This document shows, one piece after another, positions 19,416 to 29,019 of a stretch of 64,000 bases of DNA. The DNA lies in assembly GCF_030551875.1 (NCBI RefSeq), contig NZ_JAUOZU010000007.1:310001-374000 (forward strand). Direction: 5' to 3'. Source of the stretch: Fluviirhizobium alvei. Its GTDB lineage: Bacteria; Pseudomonadota; Alphaproteobacteria; Rhizobiales; Rhizobiaceae. Position 1 is the stretch's first letter. The number at the start of each line of letters is the position of its first letter. Both the position numbers and the translations under genes were made by a program. Below the pieces are notes generated by a model. The model was not told where the DNA came from. It did not search any database and saw only the letters and a program-made list of their open reading frames with translations.

Positions 19416-20714
19416 ATGGCGAATGTTGTGGTCGTGGGTTCCCAATGGGGTGACGAAGGCAAGGGCAAGATTGTCGACTGGCTCTCCGAGCGTGCCGATA
19501 TCGTCGTGCGCTTCCAGGGGGGACACAATGCCGGCCATACGCTCGTCATCGATGGCGTGAGCTACAAGCTCTCGCTTCTCCCGTCGGGTGTCGTTCGGCC
19601 GGGCAAGCTGGCCGTGATCGGCAACGGCGTGGTCATCGACCCTCATGCCCTGATCGCTGAAATCGACAAGCTCGGCAAGCAGGGCGTCATGATTACGCCG
19701 GAGAACCTGCGAATCGCCGACAATGCGACACTGATTCTGTCCCTGCATCGCGAGCTGGATGGCATCCGCGAAGATGCCGCTTCGAATTCCGGAACCAAGA
19801 TCGGCACCACGCGCCGCGGCATCGGCCCGGCCTATGAAGACAAGGTGGGCCGCCGCTCCATTCGCGTGACCGATCTCGCCGATCCGGGCTCGCTGGCCAT
19901 GAAGGTGGATCGCCTGCTGACCCACCATAATGCGCTGCGCCGTGGCCTCGGCGAAAGCGAAATAAGCCATGCCGCGATCATGGAAGAACTGACCTCGGTG
20001 GCTGAAAAGATCCTCCCCTATTCGGAAACCGTCTGGGCTCTGCTCGATCGCGAGCGTCGCAAGGGCGCACGCATCCTGTTTGAAGGGGCGCAGGGCACGC
20101 TTCTCGACGTCGATCATGGCACCTATCCTTTCGTGACCTCGTCGAACACGGTCGCCGGACAGGCAGCTGCCGGCTCGGGCATGGGCCCCTCGGCACTCAA
20201 TTATGTGCTCGGCATCACCAAGGCCTATACGACCCGCGTTGGCGAAGGCCCTTTCCCGACCGAACTCAAGGACGAGATCGGCCAGTTCCTCGGCGAACGT
20301 GGTCATGAATTTGGCACAGTTACCGGTAGAAAGCGTCGTTGCGGCTGGTTTGACGCGGCACTGGTGCGGCAGTCGGTGGCAACCAACGGCATCACCGGTA
20401 TCGCACTCACCAAGCTCGACGTGCTTGACGGGCTCGATGAACTGAAGATCTGCACCGGCTACAAACTGGATGGCGTGGAAATCGATCATCTCCCGGCCGG
20501 CCAGGCGGCCCAGGCGCGGATCGAGCCGGTCTACATAACGCTCGAAGGCTGGAAGGAATCGACCGTTGGAGCACGCAAGTGGGCGGATCTTCCGGCGCAG
20601 GCGATCAAATATGTTCGGCAGGTGGAAGAATTGATCGGAGCACCGGTTTCGCTCCTCTCCACCAGTCCGGAGCGGGACGACACGATACTTGTGACCGATC
20701 CGTTTGAAGATTAA
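19416..20714 (+). CDS. purA: Adenylosuccinate synthetase
   Basis: 432-residue enzyme of de novo AMP synthesis, condensing IMP and aspartate with GTP hydrolysis. The N-terminal WGDEGKGK P-loop-like motif (residues 10-17) with the catalytic aspartate, GHNAGHT near 38-44, [14 protein letters not shown] (about 127-140) and the [10 protein letters not shown] segment are all intact. AGGA lies just upstream of the start. A 10-bp inverted repeat follows the stop. The gene is divergent from the DMT exporter, about 170 bp apart. Confidence 0.98.
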   Translation: MANVVVVGSQWGDEGKGKIVDWLSERADIVVRFQGGHNAGHTLVIDGVSYKLSLLPSGVVRPGKLAVIGNGVVIDPHALIAEIDKLGKQGVMITPENLRIADNATLILSLHRELDGIREDAASNSGTKIGTTRRGIGPAYEDKVGRRSIRVTDLADPGSLAMKVDRLLTHHNALRRGLGESEISHAAIMEELTSVAEKILPYSETVWALLDRERRKGARILFEGAQGTLLDVDHGTYPFVTSSNTVAGQAAAGSGMGPSALNYVLGITKAYTTRVGEGPFPTELKDEIGQFLGERGHEFGTVTGRKRRCGWFDAALVRQSVATNGITGIALTKLDVLDGLDELKICTGYKLDGVEIDHLPAGQAAQARIEPVYITLEGWKESTVGARKWADLPAQAIKYVRQVEELIGAPVSLLSTSPERDDTILVTDPFED

Positions 20715-20725
20715 TCCTTTAGTCG

Positions 20726-20754
20726 CGACCGCCGGACGATTCTCCCGGCGGTCG
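20726..20754 (+). terminator. Inverted repeat after purA (terminator-like, no T tract)
   Basis: Perfect 10-bp stem (20726-20735 with 20745-20754, 9-nt loop) between the purA stop and the next gene. There is no T run, so it may act as a processing or attenuation stem and not as a true intrinsic terminator. Confidence 0.45.
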
Positions 20755-20779
20755 TACAGTAGGAGTACGAGAAAACCAT

Positions 20780-23362
20780 ATGGCGGATTTTGTAGCAGTC
20801 ATCAGACGCGCCGTTGACGGCCTAACCGACAACACGCCCGAGGCGCGAGCCCGGGTCTATGAACGGGCGCGCTCGACGGTGATACGCCAGCTCGAGAATA
20901 TGAAGCCGCAGCCTCCCGAGGCTATGCTTCAGCGTCAGATCGACAAGCTCGATGCCGCAATCCGCCAGGTTGAAGAAGAAAACGGCGAAGCGCTTCCGGC
21001 AGACACTGCCGAACCGGTCGCCGCTGCACCGGTAGCTGTTGTCGCCGAACCGGTTGCCAGTTCCGTTTCCGAACCTGTCGAGCCTGAACCCGTGGCGCAG
21101 GAACCCGAACCGGCACCGTTTGTGGCGGAACCGGAACAGGCGGCAGTTGACGAACCTTCACCCGAGGCTCACGCCTATTCCGAACCCGAGCGGGTTGCCG
21201 AACCGGAACCGGTTTTCGAGCCTGAGCCCGTTGTCGCGTCCGAGCCTGAAGCGGCGGAAGCGCCCGCGACCGGTTGGGATTCTGAGCCCGAAGCGACCCA
21301 TGTCGAAGAACCGGTTCAGCCTGCTGTAACCGAAGACCACTATCAGGAACCGGCTCATGTGGAGCCGGAACCGGTCTGGTCGCATCATCATGACGATCAC
21401 ACGGTCCGCAGCGATATCGCCGCAGCCGATCATTGGCAGCAGGAACAGACGCCCGCGCCGGCTGAAGCAGATGTGCCGCTCCATGCCGCTGACGAGCCTG
21501 CCGACGAGCCCGAGGCCTTTGAACCGCAGCACCCGGCCGAAGTTCAGGTCGAAGAGCCGGTCCCTTATGACCCTCTCGATGCGTTCCTGACCGCACCGGC
21601 GTCCGCCAGCATGCCGGAACCCGTTCCGGCCGTCATTGAACCGGTTGTTGTTGAGCCCGTTGCGGCCGAACCGGTCGTTGCCGAAACGGTTGCACCCTAT
21701 TGGCCGGAAGATCCGGTTCCCGCTCCCGAACCGGAAATAGTTCCCGAGCCGGAAGAAGAGCCTTACAATCCGTTCGACCTGCAACCGCAGCAACCGAGCG
21801 CAAGTGCCCCGGCTCCAGAACCGGAACTCTATGTTTCACACGAGACCCTTGCGAGCGATCCCTGGGCGATCGAGCCGCCGACGGCTTTCGAGCCGGCAGC
21901 AGACGAGCCGCAGATGCCCAAGGTTCCGATGAACGAACAGGACGTCGTCGCGGGCTTCAATGAATTCATTCGCGACGAGTTCTCTGAACCGGCCGTTCCA
22001 CCGCCGCCCGGCAAGAAGACGCAAGATGACGGCTTCTCCTGGGATGCGCCGTTTGACGATCTGCCGGAGCTTCCCGCCCCGGTCGCGTTCGAGGAAGCGC
22101 TTGCTGCAAAGCAGAGCGAAATTGCAACGAACACGAAGCAGGAACGGCAGAAGCAGCGGCGCAAGAACCGCAATGCGCGTGCCGAGCTTGAACAACTGAT
22201 CGGCGCCGAAAGCGCCAGGAAGGATGCACCTTCCACCTCGTCGGCGGCCACGCCGGCAATCGCCGAAGGTGCGGCCGTTCCGCCCGAGGCACGCAAGGCC
22301 GTCTCGAAACTCGAGGGCAAATCCTACCGCGTCCAGAAGAGCAGGCCGCAGAGCGGCGTGTCTCCGCTGGCGCTGTCGCTGGGAATCGTCGGCCTTTTGC
22401 TCGTTAGCGGCGCTGGTTTTGCGGCATGGCAATATAGCGACCAGATTTCGGCCTTCGTTACCAATCTGACGTCAGGCAGCGCGACACCGCCGGTTAAACC
22501 GGCGGACGATGCCGCCAAGACGCCGACAGCGACTGACAAGCCTGCGACGGACATGGCAGATAACGCGACCGATGCGGCAAAGGCAACCGAGCCAACGACC
22601 CCTGCGGATGCGAGTGTCCCGTCGAAGTTTACCCAGCGTCTGTTGCCGGACGGTACCGAGAAGGATGATCCGACCGCGGTCTCCGTTGACAAGGCGCTGC
22701 CGGAAGGCAAGACCGTTGCCGGCCAGACGGAAGTCGCCCAGAACGTTCCCGCGGCGGAAGAAAAGCCCGCCACCACAGACACGACACAGGCGCCGGCCGT
22801 CGCGACCCAGAAGATGTTCCTCTATGAGGAACGGCTCGGCCAGACCTCGCCGGTCGCTGTCATGGGAAGTGTGAACTGGCGGGAAAAGAACGAGGCGCAA
22901 ACCGAAAAGGGCACGCCGGAACCGGCAGTGGTTGCCCAGTTGGAAGTGCCGGGTCGGAAGATGAAGGTTCTGGTGACCTTCAACCGCAACACGGATGCGT
23001 CTCTGCCGGCCAGCCATTTCATCGAAGTCATTTTCGATCTGCCGAAAGACTTCGAAGAAGGCAGCATCGAGAATGTCCAGCGCATCACCTTCAAACAGAC
23101 CGAGCAGGATCGCGGCAACGCGTTGATCGGCGTGCCGGTGAAGGTGACCGACGACTATCACATGATCGCGCTGAACGACGAACCTAATGCGATCAAGACC
23201 AACCTCGATCTGATGAAGACCCGTTCCTGGATCGACATTCCGATCACCTACCGCAACGGACGCCGCGCGCTGATCACCATCGAAAAGGGCGCGACCGGGG
23301 CGGCGGTGTTCGACAAGGTGCTGGCGGAATGGGCCGCTCTCGGCGACGCCAAGAAAAACTGA
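20780..23362 (+). CDS. Large Pro/Glu-rich single-pass membrane protein (conserved in type, function unknown)
   Basis: 860 residues with clear modular build. The N-terminal globular part (1-75) has a helix pair (VYERARSTVIRQLENMKPQPP and MLQRQIDKLDAAIRQVEEE). A low-complexity region (about 75-375) is dominated by EPV/EPE repeats. A segment around 450-475 is rich in Lys/Arg/Gln (KQERQKQRRKNRNARAELEQL). One transmembrane helix lies near 530-552 (LALSLGIVGLLLVSGAGFAAW), followed by a Thr/Ala/Asp-rich linker, then a C-terminal domain (about 670-860) likely outside the cytoplasm. I do not recognise a named function. Its position between purA and rpoH and a shared bidirectional terminator with rpoH suggest a single-gene unit. 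Confidence 0.8.
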   Translation: MADFVAVIRRAVDGLTDNTPEARARVYERARSTVIRQLENMKPQPPEAMLQRQIDKLDAAIRQVEEENGEALPADTAEPVAAAPVAVVAEPVASSVSEPVEPEPVAQEPEPAPFVAEPEQAAVDEPSPEAHAYSEPERVAEPEPVFEPEPVVASEPEAAEAPATGWDSEPEATHVEEPVQPAVTEDHYQEPAHVEPEPVWSHHHDDHTVRSDIAAADHWQQEQTPAPAEADVPLHAADEPADEPEAFEPQHPAEVQVEEPVPYDPLDAFLTAPASASMPEPVPAVIEPVVVEPVAAEPVVAETVAPYWPEDPVPAPEPEIVPEPEEEPYNPFDLQPQQPSASAPAPEPELYVSHETLASDPWAIEPPTAFEPAADEPQMPKVPMNEQDVVAGFNEFIRDEFSEPAVPPPPGKKTQDDGFSWDAPFDDLPELPAPVAFEEALAAKQSEIATNTKQERQKQRRKNRNARAELEQLIGAESARKDAPSTSSAATPAIAEGAAVPPEARKAVSKLEGKSYRVQKSRPQSGVSPLALSLGIVGLLLVSGAGFAAWQYSDQISAFVTNLTSGSATPPVKPADDAAKTPTATDKPATDMADNATDAAKATEPTTPADASVPSKFTQRLLPDGTEKDDPTAVSVDKALPEGKTVAGQTEVAQNVPAAEEKPATTDTTQAPAVATQKMFLYEERLGQTSPVAVMGSVNWREKNEAQTEKGTPEPAVVAQLEVPGRKMKVLVTFNRNTDASLPASHFIEVIFDLPKDFEEGSIENVQRITFKQTEQDRGNALIGVPVKVTDDYHMIALNDEPNAIKTNLDLMKTRSWIDIPITYRNGRRALITIEKGATGAAVFDKVLAEWAALGDAKKN

Positions 23363-23380
23363 CCGGGTAACTGTCCACGA

Positions 23381-23413
23381 AAAAGCCGCCGGATTTGTCG
23401 TCCGGCGGCTTTT
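23381..23413. terminator. Bidirectional rho-independent terminator
   Basis: Perfect 13-bp stem (23381-23393 with 23401-23413) with GC-rich core and A/T ends: four A on the left and four T on the right. It serves the membrane-protein gene on the plus strand and rpoH on the minus strand. Confidence 0.88.
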
Positions 23414-23438
23414 CTTTATCTATTGCGACACCAAACGG

Positions 23439-24344
23439 TCAGGCATTTTCGACCACGCGCAAGGCCTTGGCCTGATCAAGTGCAGCCTGGCGCACGGCGT
23501 CCTGTACCTTTTCGAAGGCACGAACTTCGATCTGGCGCACGCGCTCACGGCTGATGTCGAACTCGGCGGACAGTTCCTCCAGCGTGACCGGATCTTCGCG
23601 CAGGCGGCGGGCCTGGAAAATCCGCTTCTCGCGATCGTTCAGAACCTTGAGCGCATTGGCCAGAAGGCTGCGGCGCTGTTCGAGTTCGTCCTGTTCGATC
23701 AGAACCTCTTCCTGGCTGTCATGGTCATCGACCAGCCAGTCCTGCCATTGGCCGGAATCGCCTTCTGCAGCCTTGATCGGCGCATTGAGCGATGCATCGC
23801 CACCGAGGCGACGGTTCATCGAAATCACTTCCTCCTCGCTGACATTCAGCTTGGTGGCGATTTCGGCTACCTGCTCCGGCTTCAGATCACCTTCGTCGAT
23901 CGCCTGGATCTTGCCCTTGAGGCGACGGAGGTTGAAGAACAGGCGCTTCTGGTTGGCGGTCGTGCCCATTTTGACCAGCGACCACGAACGCAGGATATAT
24001 TCCTGGATCGAAGCCTTGATCCACCACATCGCATAGGTCGCGAGACGGAAGCCGCGATCGGGCTCGAATTTCTTGACAGCCTGCATGAGGCCGACATTGC
24101 CTTCCGAAATGACTTCGCCGATCGGCAGGCCGTAGCCGCGATAGCCCATGGCGATCTTGGCGACGAGACGCAGATGGCTCGTCACCAGCTTGTGGGCGGC
24201 CTTCGGATCTTCATGTTCGGCATAACGCTTGGCCAGCATGTATTCTTCCTGCGGCTCAAGCATCGGAAATTTGCGAATTTCGTCGAGATAACGGTTAAGT
24301 CCGCCTTCTCCGGCGGTCAGCATCGGCAACGAACTACGGGCCAT
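23439..24344 (-). CDS. rpoH: RNA polymerase heat-shock sigma factor RpoH (sigma-32)
   Basis: 301-residue group 3 sigma factor directing heat-shock transcription. Region 2 contains HLRLVAKIAMGYRGYGLPIGEVISEGNVGLMQAVKKFEPDRGFRLATYA in pieces at about 57-105, followed by MWWIKASIQEYILRSWSLVK. The RpoH box NQKRLFFNLRRLK (about 130-142), diagnostic against other sigmas, is present. Region 4.2 helix-turn-helix is at about 250-285 (LEELSAEFDISRERVRQIEV). Alphaproteobacteria often carry two rpoH paralogues; this one is closest in feel to the RpoH1 type, but I cannot prove the subgroup. A promoter-like sequence lies about 73 bp upstream. Confidence 0.96.
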   Translation of the reverse strand: MARSSLPMLTAGEGGLNRYLDEIRKFPMLEPQEEYMLAKRYAEHEDPKAAHKLVTSHLRLVAKIAMGYRGYGLPIGEVISEGNVGLMQAVKKFEPDRGFRLATYAMWWIKASIQEYILRSWSLVKMGTTANQKRLFFNLRRLKGKIQAIDEGDLKPEQVAEIATKLNVSEEEVISMNRRLGGDASLNAPIKAAEGDSGQWQDWLVDDHDSQEEVLIEQDELEQRRSLLANALKVLNDREKRIFQARRLREDPVTLEELSAEFDISRERVRQIEVRAFEKVQDAVRQAALDQAKALRVVENA

Positions 24345-24416
24345 AAAGCACCCCTCTTGTTGGCTTCCTACCAGGCAAGCCTTCCGGTCGGAAAATTCCC
24401 CTCCGACAAAGGCGAG

Positions 24417-24445
24417 ATTTAGGCAGCACTTGCGTCCGTTTCAAG
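24417..24445 (-). promoter_or_regulatory. Predicted sigma-70-type promoter of rpoH
   Basis: On the minus strand CTTGAA (24440-24445) and CTAAAT (24417-24422) are separated by exactly 17 bp, close to the alphaproteobacterial CTTGAC-N17-CTATAT consensus. It lies about 73 bp before the rpoH start. The CTTGAA box also resembles heat-shock promoters, but the -10 does not. Confidence 0.5.
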
Positions 24446-24509
24446 GCGCCAGGATCACGATAGCGTGAAAATAATAAGGATCCCTTATAATAAGCCGCTG
24501 AAAAGCGCC

Positions 24510-25532
24510 TCAGGCGTCCAGGGCTTGCACCAAAGCGGCCATATCGGCCGGCAACGGCGCTTCGAAACGCATCAGCTCACCGGTTCTCGGATGTTCGAAC
24601 TGCAAGAGAAACGCATGCAGGGCCTGGCGCTTGAAGCGGCTGACGACCTGGCGCGCCGGCTCCGGCAGACGATTGATCTTCGATTGGAAACCCATGCCGT
24701 AATCCTGGTCGCCCAGAAGCGGGTGGCCGATATGGGCCATATGAACACGGATCTGGTGGGTGCGTCCGGTTTCCAGGCGACAATGAACGCTAGAGGCGAG
24801 CGCCTCGCCGGCGCCCTGCTCGTGATAGCGGTGAACCACTTCGTAATGGGTCACGGCATGACGGGCATCGGGACTGGAAAGCGTCGTCACCGCGCGCCGC
24901 ACCCTGTCGGCGGATCGGCCGAGCGGCGCGTCGATCGTTCCCCGTGCCGGCGATGGCACACCCCAGATCACGGCGTGGTAGGCCCGCTCCAGCTTCATCG
25001 TTCGCCCGTGATCGGCAAATTGCGCCGAAAGACCGCGATGGGCGAGGTCGGACTTTGCGACCACCATGACGCCGCTGGTTTCTTTGTCGAGACGATGCAC
25101 GATGCCCGGTCGGCGGACGCCACCGATCCCCGACAGGCTGTCGCCACAATGGTGGATGAGCGCATTGACCAGGGTTCCGGTCCAGTTGCCGGCGCCGGGA
25201 TGAACCACCAGCCCGGCCGGCTTGACGAGCACGATCAGGTCTTCATCTTCAAAAAGAATATCGAGCGGGATCGCCTCACCGCGTGGAACGGCATTCTCCG
25301 GCTCGGGCAAGCGGATCTCGATCCTGTCGCCCGGCTGGATCGCCTGGCGTGCGACAAGCACCACCTTGCCATTGAGGCTGACATGACCGTCTTCGATCAG
25401 GCTTTTCATGCGGCTACGCGAGAATTCGCCGGCAAACCGGGCCGCAAGCCATGCATCCAGCCGGCCCGAAGCGTCACCATCGGCGAGAAGGACTTTCGTC
25501 TCGTCAAACTCTTCGCTAAAGGTGTCCGTCAT
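24510..25532 (-). CDS. rluD: Ribosomal large-subunit pseudouridine synthase RluD-like
   Basis: 340-residue RluA-family pseudouridine synthase; RluD-type enzymes modify 23S rRNA helix 69. From the ATG at 25532 an S4 RNA-binding domain covers about 18-80 (RLDAWLAARFAGEFSRSRMKSLI). The catalytic motif HRLDKETSGVMVVAKS, with the essential aspartate, is near 146-161. GRTHQIRVHMAHIGHPLLGD near the C-terminal third is the conserved RTHQIR motif. A start at 25598 would add residues not seen in the family. Divergent from the DUF6476-like gene by 23 bp. Confidence 0.92.
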   Translation of the reverse strand: MTDTFSEEFDETKVLLADGDASGRLDAWLAARFAGEFSRSRMKSLIEDGHVSLNGKVVLVARQAIQPGDRIEIRLPEPENAVPRGEAIPLDILFEDEDLIVLVKPAGLVVHPGAGNWTGTLVNALIHHCGDSLSGIGGVRRPGIVHRLDKETSGVMVVAKSDLAHRGLSAQFADHGRTMKLERAYHAVIWGVPSPARGTIDAPLGRSADRVRRAVTTLSSPDARHAVTHYEVVHRYHEQGAGEALASSVHCRLETGRTHQIRVHMAHIGHPLLGDQDYGMGFQSKINRLPEPARQVVSRFKRQALHAFLLQFEHPRTGELMRFEAPLPADMAALVQALDA

Positions 25533-25555
25533 CAGTCGTCCAGCAAGGGAAACAC

Positions 25556-25951
25556 ATGAGCAATCCGAATTTCGCCGATGAAGAAGAAGAAAAGCCACTC
25601 GACCCGGCCATGGAAAAAGTCCGCCGGAAGATGGTGCGTCTGCTTTTCATTTCGAGTTCGGCAATCGTGCTCGCCCTTATGACCGTCCTCGGCTCGATTG
25701 TCTACAAGGCCAACCGCAGTTCGACCGCCTCCTCCGCGCAAGCAGATCGCACGGCAGCGTCTGAAGCCATCCCTGCCGCCCGGCAGGAGCTCGAACTGCC
25801 CACAGGCTTTACGATCGACAGCACTTCGCTCAGCGGCAACCGCCTCATGCTTTCCGGCCACATGGCGGATGGCTCCAGGAAGATCATCATCCAGGATATC
25901 GGCACCGGCAAGCGCTTGACAGAAATCGATGTGAAGCCGGCCCAGCCGTGA
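25556..25951 (+). CDS. Small single-pass membrane protein (DUF6476-like)
   Basis: 131 residues: acidic cytoplasmic N-terminus (FADEEEEKPLDP), Lys/Arg-rich pre-membrane segment, one transmembrane helix at about 30-50 (LLFISSSAIVLALMTVLGSIVY), and a soluble C-terminal part predicted in the periplasm, ending in a short beta-rich segment (GNRLMLSGHMADGSRKIIIQD). Its stop overlaps the GTG start of the TrmH-family gene as GTGA. I recognise the general form of a small alphaproteobacterial membrane family; the function is unknown. Confidence 0.75.
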   Translation: MSNPNFADEEEEKPLDPAMEKVRRKMVRLLFISSSAIVLALMTVLGSIVYKANRSSTASSAQADRTAASEAIPAARQELELPTGFTIDSTSLSGNRLMLSGHMADGSRKIIIQDIGTGKRLTEIDVKPAQP

Positions 25952-26781
25952 GCCCGGCGGCGCTACCGATCCGGATCGAGGATCCCGACGATGAGCGTAT
26001 CGCCGGGTTCCGCCAGATCCGGGAAAAGGATCTCGTCCAGCGACAGGGCCGGTTCATCGCCGAAGGCACGGTCGTTCTGTCATTGCTGGCCGAAAGCCAC
26101 GCCAATGACGGCGATTTCGGCGCCGAGGCTCTGCTCGTGCTTGAAAATCGCCTCGCGGGGCTGGAGCCGGTCCTGGCGAAGTTTCCGGCCGACGTGCCCC
26201 TTTATGTCGCCAGTCGTCCCGTGATGAACGCGATTGCCGGGTTCGACATTCATCGCGGAGTGCTAGCGATCGGCATGCGCCGGCGTCATCCCGATGCCAA
26301 AACGGTTCTGGCCCATCTGCCCGCCGGTGCGCTCGTTGTCGTCGCAGGCGGGATCAGCAACCACGATAATATCGGCTCGATCTTCCGCAATGCCGCAGTC
26401 TTCGGGGCCGATGCCGTGCTGCTCGATGAAACCTGCTGCGATCCGCTCTATCGCAAGGCGATCCGCGTTTCGGTCGGAACGGTGTTCAAGCTGCCCTTCG
26501 TGCTCGGCGGAAGCCATCATGATCTGATCGCGTCCTTGAATGAAGCCGGTTTTTCCCTTTACGGACTGTCGCCGCAGGGCCAGGTCGACATTCGACAGAT
26601 CCGCCCCACCGGGCGGATGGCCCTCCTGACCGGTGCGGAAGGAGAAGGTCTCCCCGCAGAGATCCTCAACTCCATTCAGACCGCCCGTATTCCGCAGGCC
26701 CCGGGGGTCGACAGCCTCAATGCGGCAACCGCGACGGGCATAGCGCTTTTCGCGATCGCAAGCGCTATGGGACGGCTTTAG
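25948..26781 (+). CDS. TrmH/SpoU-family RNA methyltransferase
   Basis: 277-residue SPOUT-class RNA 2'-O-methyltransferase, SAM-dependent. The GTG start overlaps the preceding stop. After an N-terminal substrate-binding region (about 1-100, with FRQIREKDLVQRQGRFIAEG), the catalytic SpoU domain shows motif 1 GGISNHDNIGSIFRNAAVFG (Asn and Arg of the active site), motif 2 LLTGAEGEGLP and motif 3 IPQAPGVDSLNAATATGIALF, which form the trefoil knot SAM site. Whether the target is tRNA or rRNA is not shown. Convergent with the coiled-coil gene 11 bp away. Confidence 0.9.
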   Translation: MSPAALPIRIEDPDDERIAGFRQIREKDLVQRQGRFIAEGTVVLSLLAESHANDGDFGAEALLVLENRLAGLEPVLAKFPADVPLYVASRPVMNAIAGFDIHRGVLAIGMRRRHPDAKTVLAHLPAGALVVVAGGISNHDNIGSIFRNAAVFGADAVLLDETCCDPLYRKAIRVSVGTVFKLPFVLGGSHHDLIASLNEAGFSLYGLSPQGQVDIRQIRPTGRMALLTGAEGEGLPAEILNSIQTARIPQAPGVDSLNAATATGIALFAIASAMGRL

Positions 26782-26792
26782 TCTTCTGTCTG

Positions 26793-28019
26793 TTATTCAG
26801 CCCGTCCGGGCTTGAGAAGAAGCGCCGAGCGCTCCGCGAGAGAAACGCGATCAAGCCCGGCATCGGGCTGGTTGGCGGAAATCATCGGCCAGATCGGTGA
26901 CGAACGGCCTTCCTTCTGTGCGACGACCGCGACCATCTTGGCGGCAATATCGGCAATTTCGGCCCGGACCGCATCATCATCGACGCCAGCGCCATCATGG
27001 GACACCAACTGATCGGAAACCGCATTGGCCTGGCTGCGCGCTTCATCGCTCAGTCTGACAGCAGCTTCCTCGCTTATCATCGAGGGCGGTGCGGTGATTG
27101 TTTCGGCCACGGGCGTATCGGCAAGTTCGTCCACGGGTTCAGTCGCTTCGGCCAAAGGCTCCACCTTGCTCGACCGGCTTCTGGAAAGCGTCGTCACCCT
27201 GGCGGAAGCTGGTGACTTCGGAGTCCGGGTCGCTTCGCGGATGCTCGCATTGGCCGTCTTGAGCCGTTCCTTCAGTCGGTTGATCTCGCTGATTCGGCGC
27301 TCGATGACAGTGTCCTTGTCGACGCTGCCGGAAATTTCCCGGTTCAGTTTCTCCTCAAGGCGGATCGCCTTGTGTTCCTCGCGAGCCAGCCGCAACTCGG
27401 CATCCTTCGCGCGTTGCGAGGCCAGACGGAGATCGTTGCGCAGCGTCTCGCGCTCATCCCTGAGCGCATTGATCCGTGCATGCATGCCGGCAATTTCAGT
27501 ATCTCGTGTCGCAAGGTCGATCCGCATATTGTCGAGATCGGCAACCAGCCGCTGGACACGCTGCAGCAATTCGAGAACGCGCGTATCCTTCAAGCGGTCG
27601 GAATGCTGCGCCTGAGCGAGGGACTGCCGGAGATTGTCGATATGGATCTCTTCCTGACGCAACGCCGCGCGCATTTCGGCAGCCTCCGTCTCACGCTCGC
27701 CGATTTGGCGGCGAAGATCGTCATTCTCGCCATGGAGGCGCTGCACCTCGGCGGAGATGCCTTCGTTGGCGAGACTGAGGGTCACAACACGGTCGCGCTC
27801 GGCCTTCAGCTCCTGCCCGGTCTTGGCAACAGCGACGGCCATTTCGGCCCGCACCATGTCCTTCTGTGCCCTGAGTTCCTGCGGCGATACCGGCATGGTC
27901 GCCATGATCCGGTCTTCGGTGAATTTCACGATCCGTCGATAGATTGCAGGCGCCAGCAGCAACCCCGCAAGGGCGGCTGTGACAAACCCCAATCCGAACA
28001 GCAACGCATACTCGATCAC
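26793..28019 (-). CDS. Membrane-anchored coiled-coil protein of unknown function
   Basis: 408 residues: an N-terminal transmembrane helix (about 4-27, YALLFGLGFVTAALAGLLLAPAIY), then a long predicted coiled coil (about 45-270) with heptad-like spacing and many Arg/Glu/Leu residues, a Ser/Thr/Pro-rich linker, and a C-terminal segment (about 340-408) with a short helical piece (AVRAEIADIAAKMVAVVAQKEGR). Such envelope-tethered coiled-coil proteins could be scaffolds; I do not recognise a named family. Confidence 0.78.
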   Translation of the reverse strand: MIEYALLFGLGFVTAALAGLLLAPAIYRRIVKFTEDRIMATMPVSPQELRAQKDMVRAEMAVAVAKTGQELKAERDRVVTLSLANEGISAEVQRLHGENDDLRRQIGERETEAAEMRAALRQEEIHIDNLRQSLAQAQHSDRLKDTRVLELLQRVQRLVADLDNMRIDLATRDTEIAGMHARINALRDERETLRNDLRLASQRAKDAELRLAREEHKAIRLEEKLNREISGSVDKDTVIERRISEINRLKERLKTANASIREATRTPKSPASARVTTLSRSRSSKVEPLAEATEPVDELADTPVAETITAPPSMISEEAAVRLSDEARSQANAVSDQLVSHDGAGVDDDAVRAEIADIAAKMVAVVAQKEGRSSPIWPMISANQPDAGLDRVSLAERSALLLKPGRAE

Positions 28020-28212
28020 GGCAGATCCGTTAAGAAATTCTAACAGTGCATGGCGTGCTTAAAGCACGATGGATAGTTGACTGCAAGTTACGCAGGAAAC
28101 AAGACGCCTCATTCAAGAGGCCGCAGCCGAGTTTTTCAGCAGGAACCGCCGCTTTCGCTGCGGCGCAACATGTTCTCTTGCCGAAACAACTTGGACAATG
28201 GAGGGCTGGGCC

Positions 28213-28794
28213 TCAGAACGGGTTCCAGGTCGCCTTTCTGGTAATCTTCAGATAGCCGACATTGACCCCGAGACGAGCGCCGACGCCGGTTCTGATCGGC
28301 ACGATCACCACATTGCCGCTTTTGAGCACGGTCATGCCGGCCCCTGCCACGACATAGGCCTGACCGCTGACGCCGCCAAACCGCGAATAGAGATTGCGGA
28401 CATCCGGCAGGTTATAGACGAGCATCATGACCCGGCTGCCCTGGCCACCATAATCGAGGCCGATCGATGGCCCCTGCCAGAAGACGTTATGCTGGCCGGC
28501 ATTCTTGGTGTAGAGGTCGCCTTCACCATAGGTGGCACCCGCGATGAAGGCGCCTGCCCCTTCCTGGCCCAGAATATAACCATTCGGCAGGCCATAGGTC
28601 TTGAAGGCGCGCTCGATGACCTTGGCGATGCCGCCGGTCGTCGACCCGAAGAACCCATGGCCGGCATCGACGATTTCCTGCATCGTATATTCGGCGCCTG
28701 CGGCCCGCACGCTGCTGGCGAAAGAGAGCGCCACGACGAGCGCGGCCAGCACGAGAGCGACTTTGCGAACGAAAAAATCCGTGAATCTTGTCAT
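28213..28794 (-). CDS. eipA: EipA-like envelope integrity protein (DUF1134)
   Basis: 193-residue secreted protein with a cleavable signal peptide (about 1-31, ending SSVRA) and a DUF1134 domain made of glycine-rich beta-strands (DAGHGFFGSTTGGIAKVIER, YGEGDLYTKNAGQHNVFWQG, GLDYGGQGSRVMMLVYNL). DUF1134 is the family of Brucella EipA, a periplasmic small beta-barrel protein needed for envelope integrity. A strong GGAGG precedes the start. It lies divergent to chpT and close to ctrA, which fits the CtrA-linked chromosomal block of this group. Confidence 0.87.
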   Translation of the reverse strand: MTRFTDFFVRKVALVLAALVVALSFASSVRAAGAEYTMQEIVDAGHGFFGSTTGGIAKVIERAFKTYGLPNGYILGQEGAGAFIAGATYGEGDLYTKNAGQHNVFWQGPSIGLDYGGQGSRVMMLVYNLPDVRNLYSRFGGVSGQAYVVAGAGMTVLKSGNVVIVPIRTGVGARLGVNVGYLKITRKATWNPF

Positions 28795-29019
28795 TTCTGG
28801 CTCACCTCCGGTGTTTCCTCGCCATTCGGCTGCGAGTCTTCATTGAAAAAGCGCAGCAAACCGATTTATCTTCATTGTGGAATGATCCGATTAACAATCG
28901 GTTTACCAAATATGTTGTCTTTATGGCGAAGACAGTGATGGCGGCGATTCCACCCGCTTTCACGACAATGCTCGTGTCGAGGCTGCTGGCTTGCGCAACT
29001 GGACGACCAGGAGGAATGA

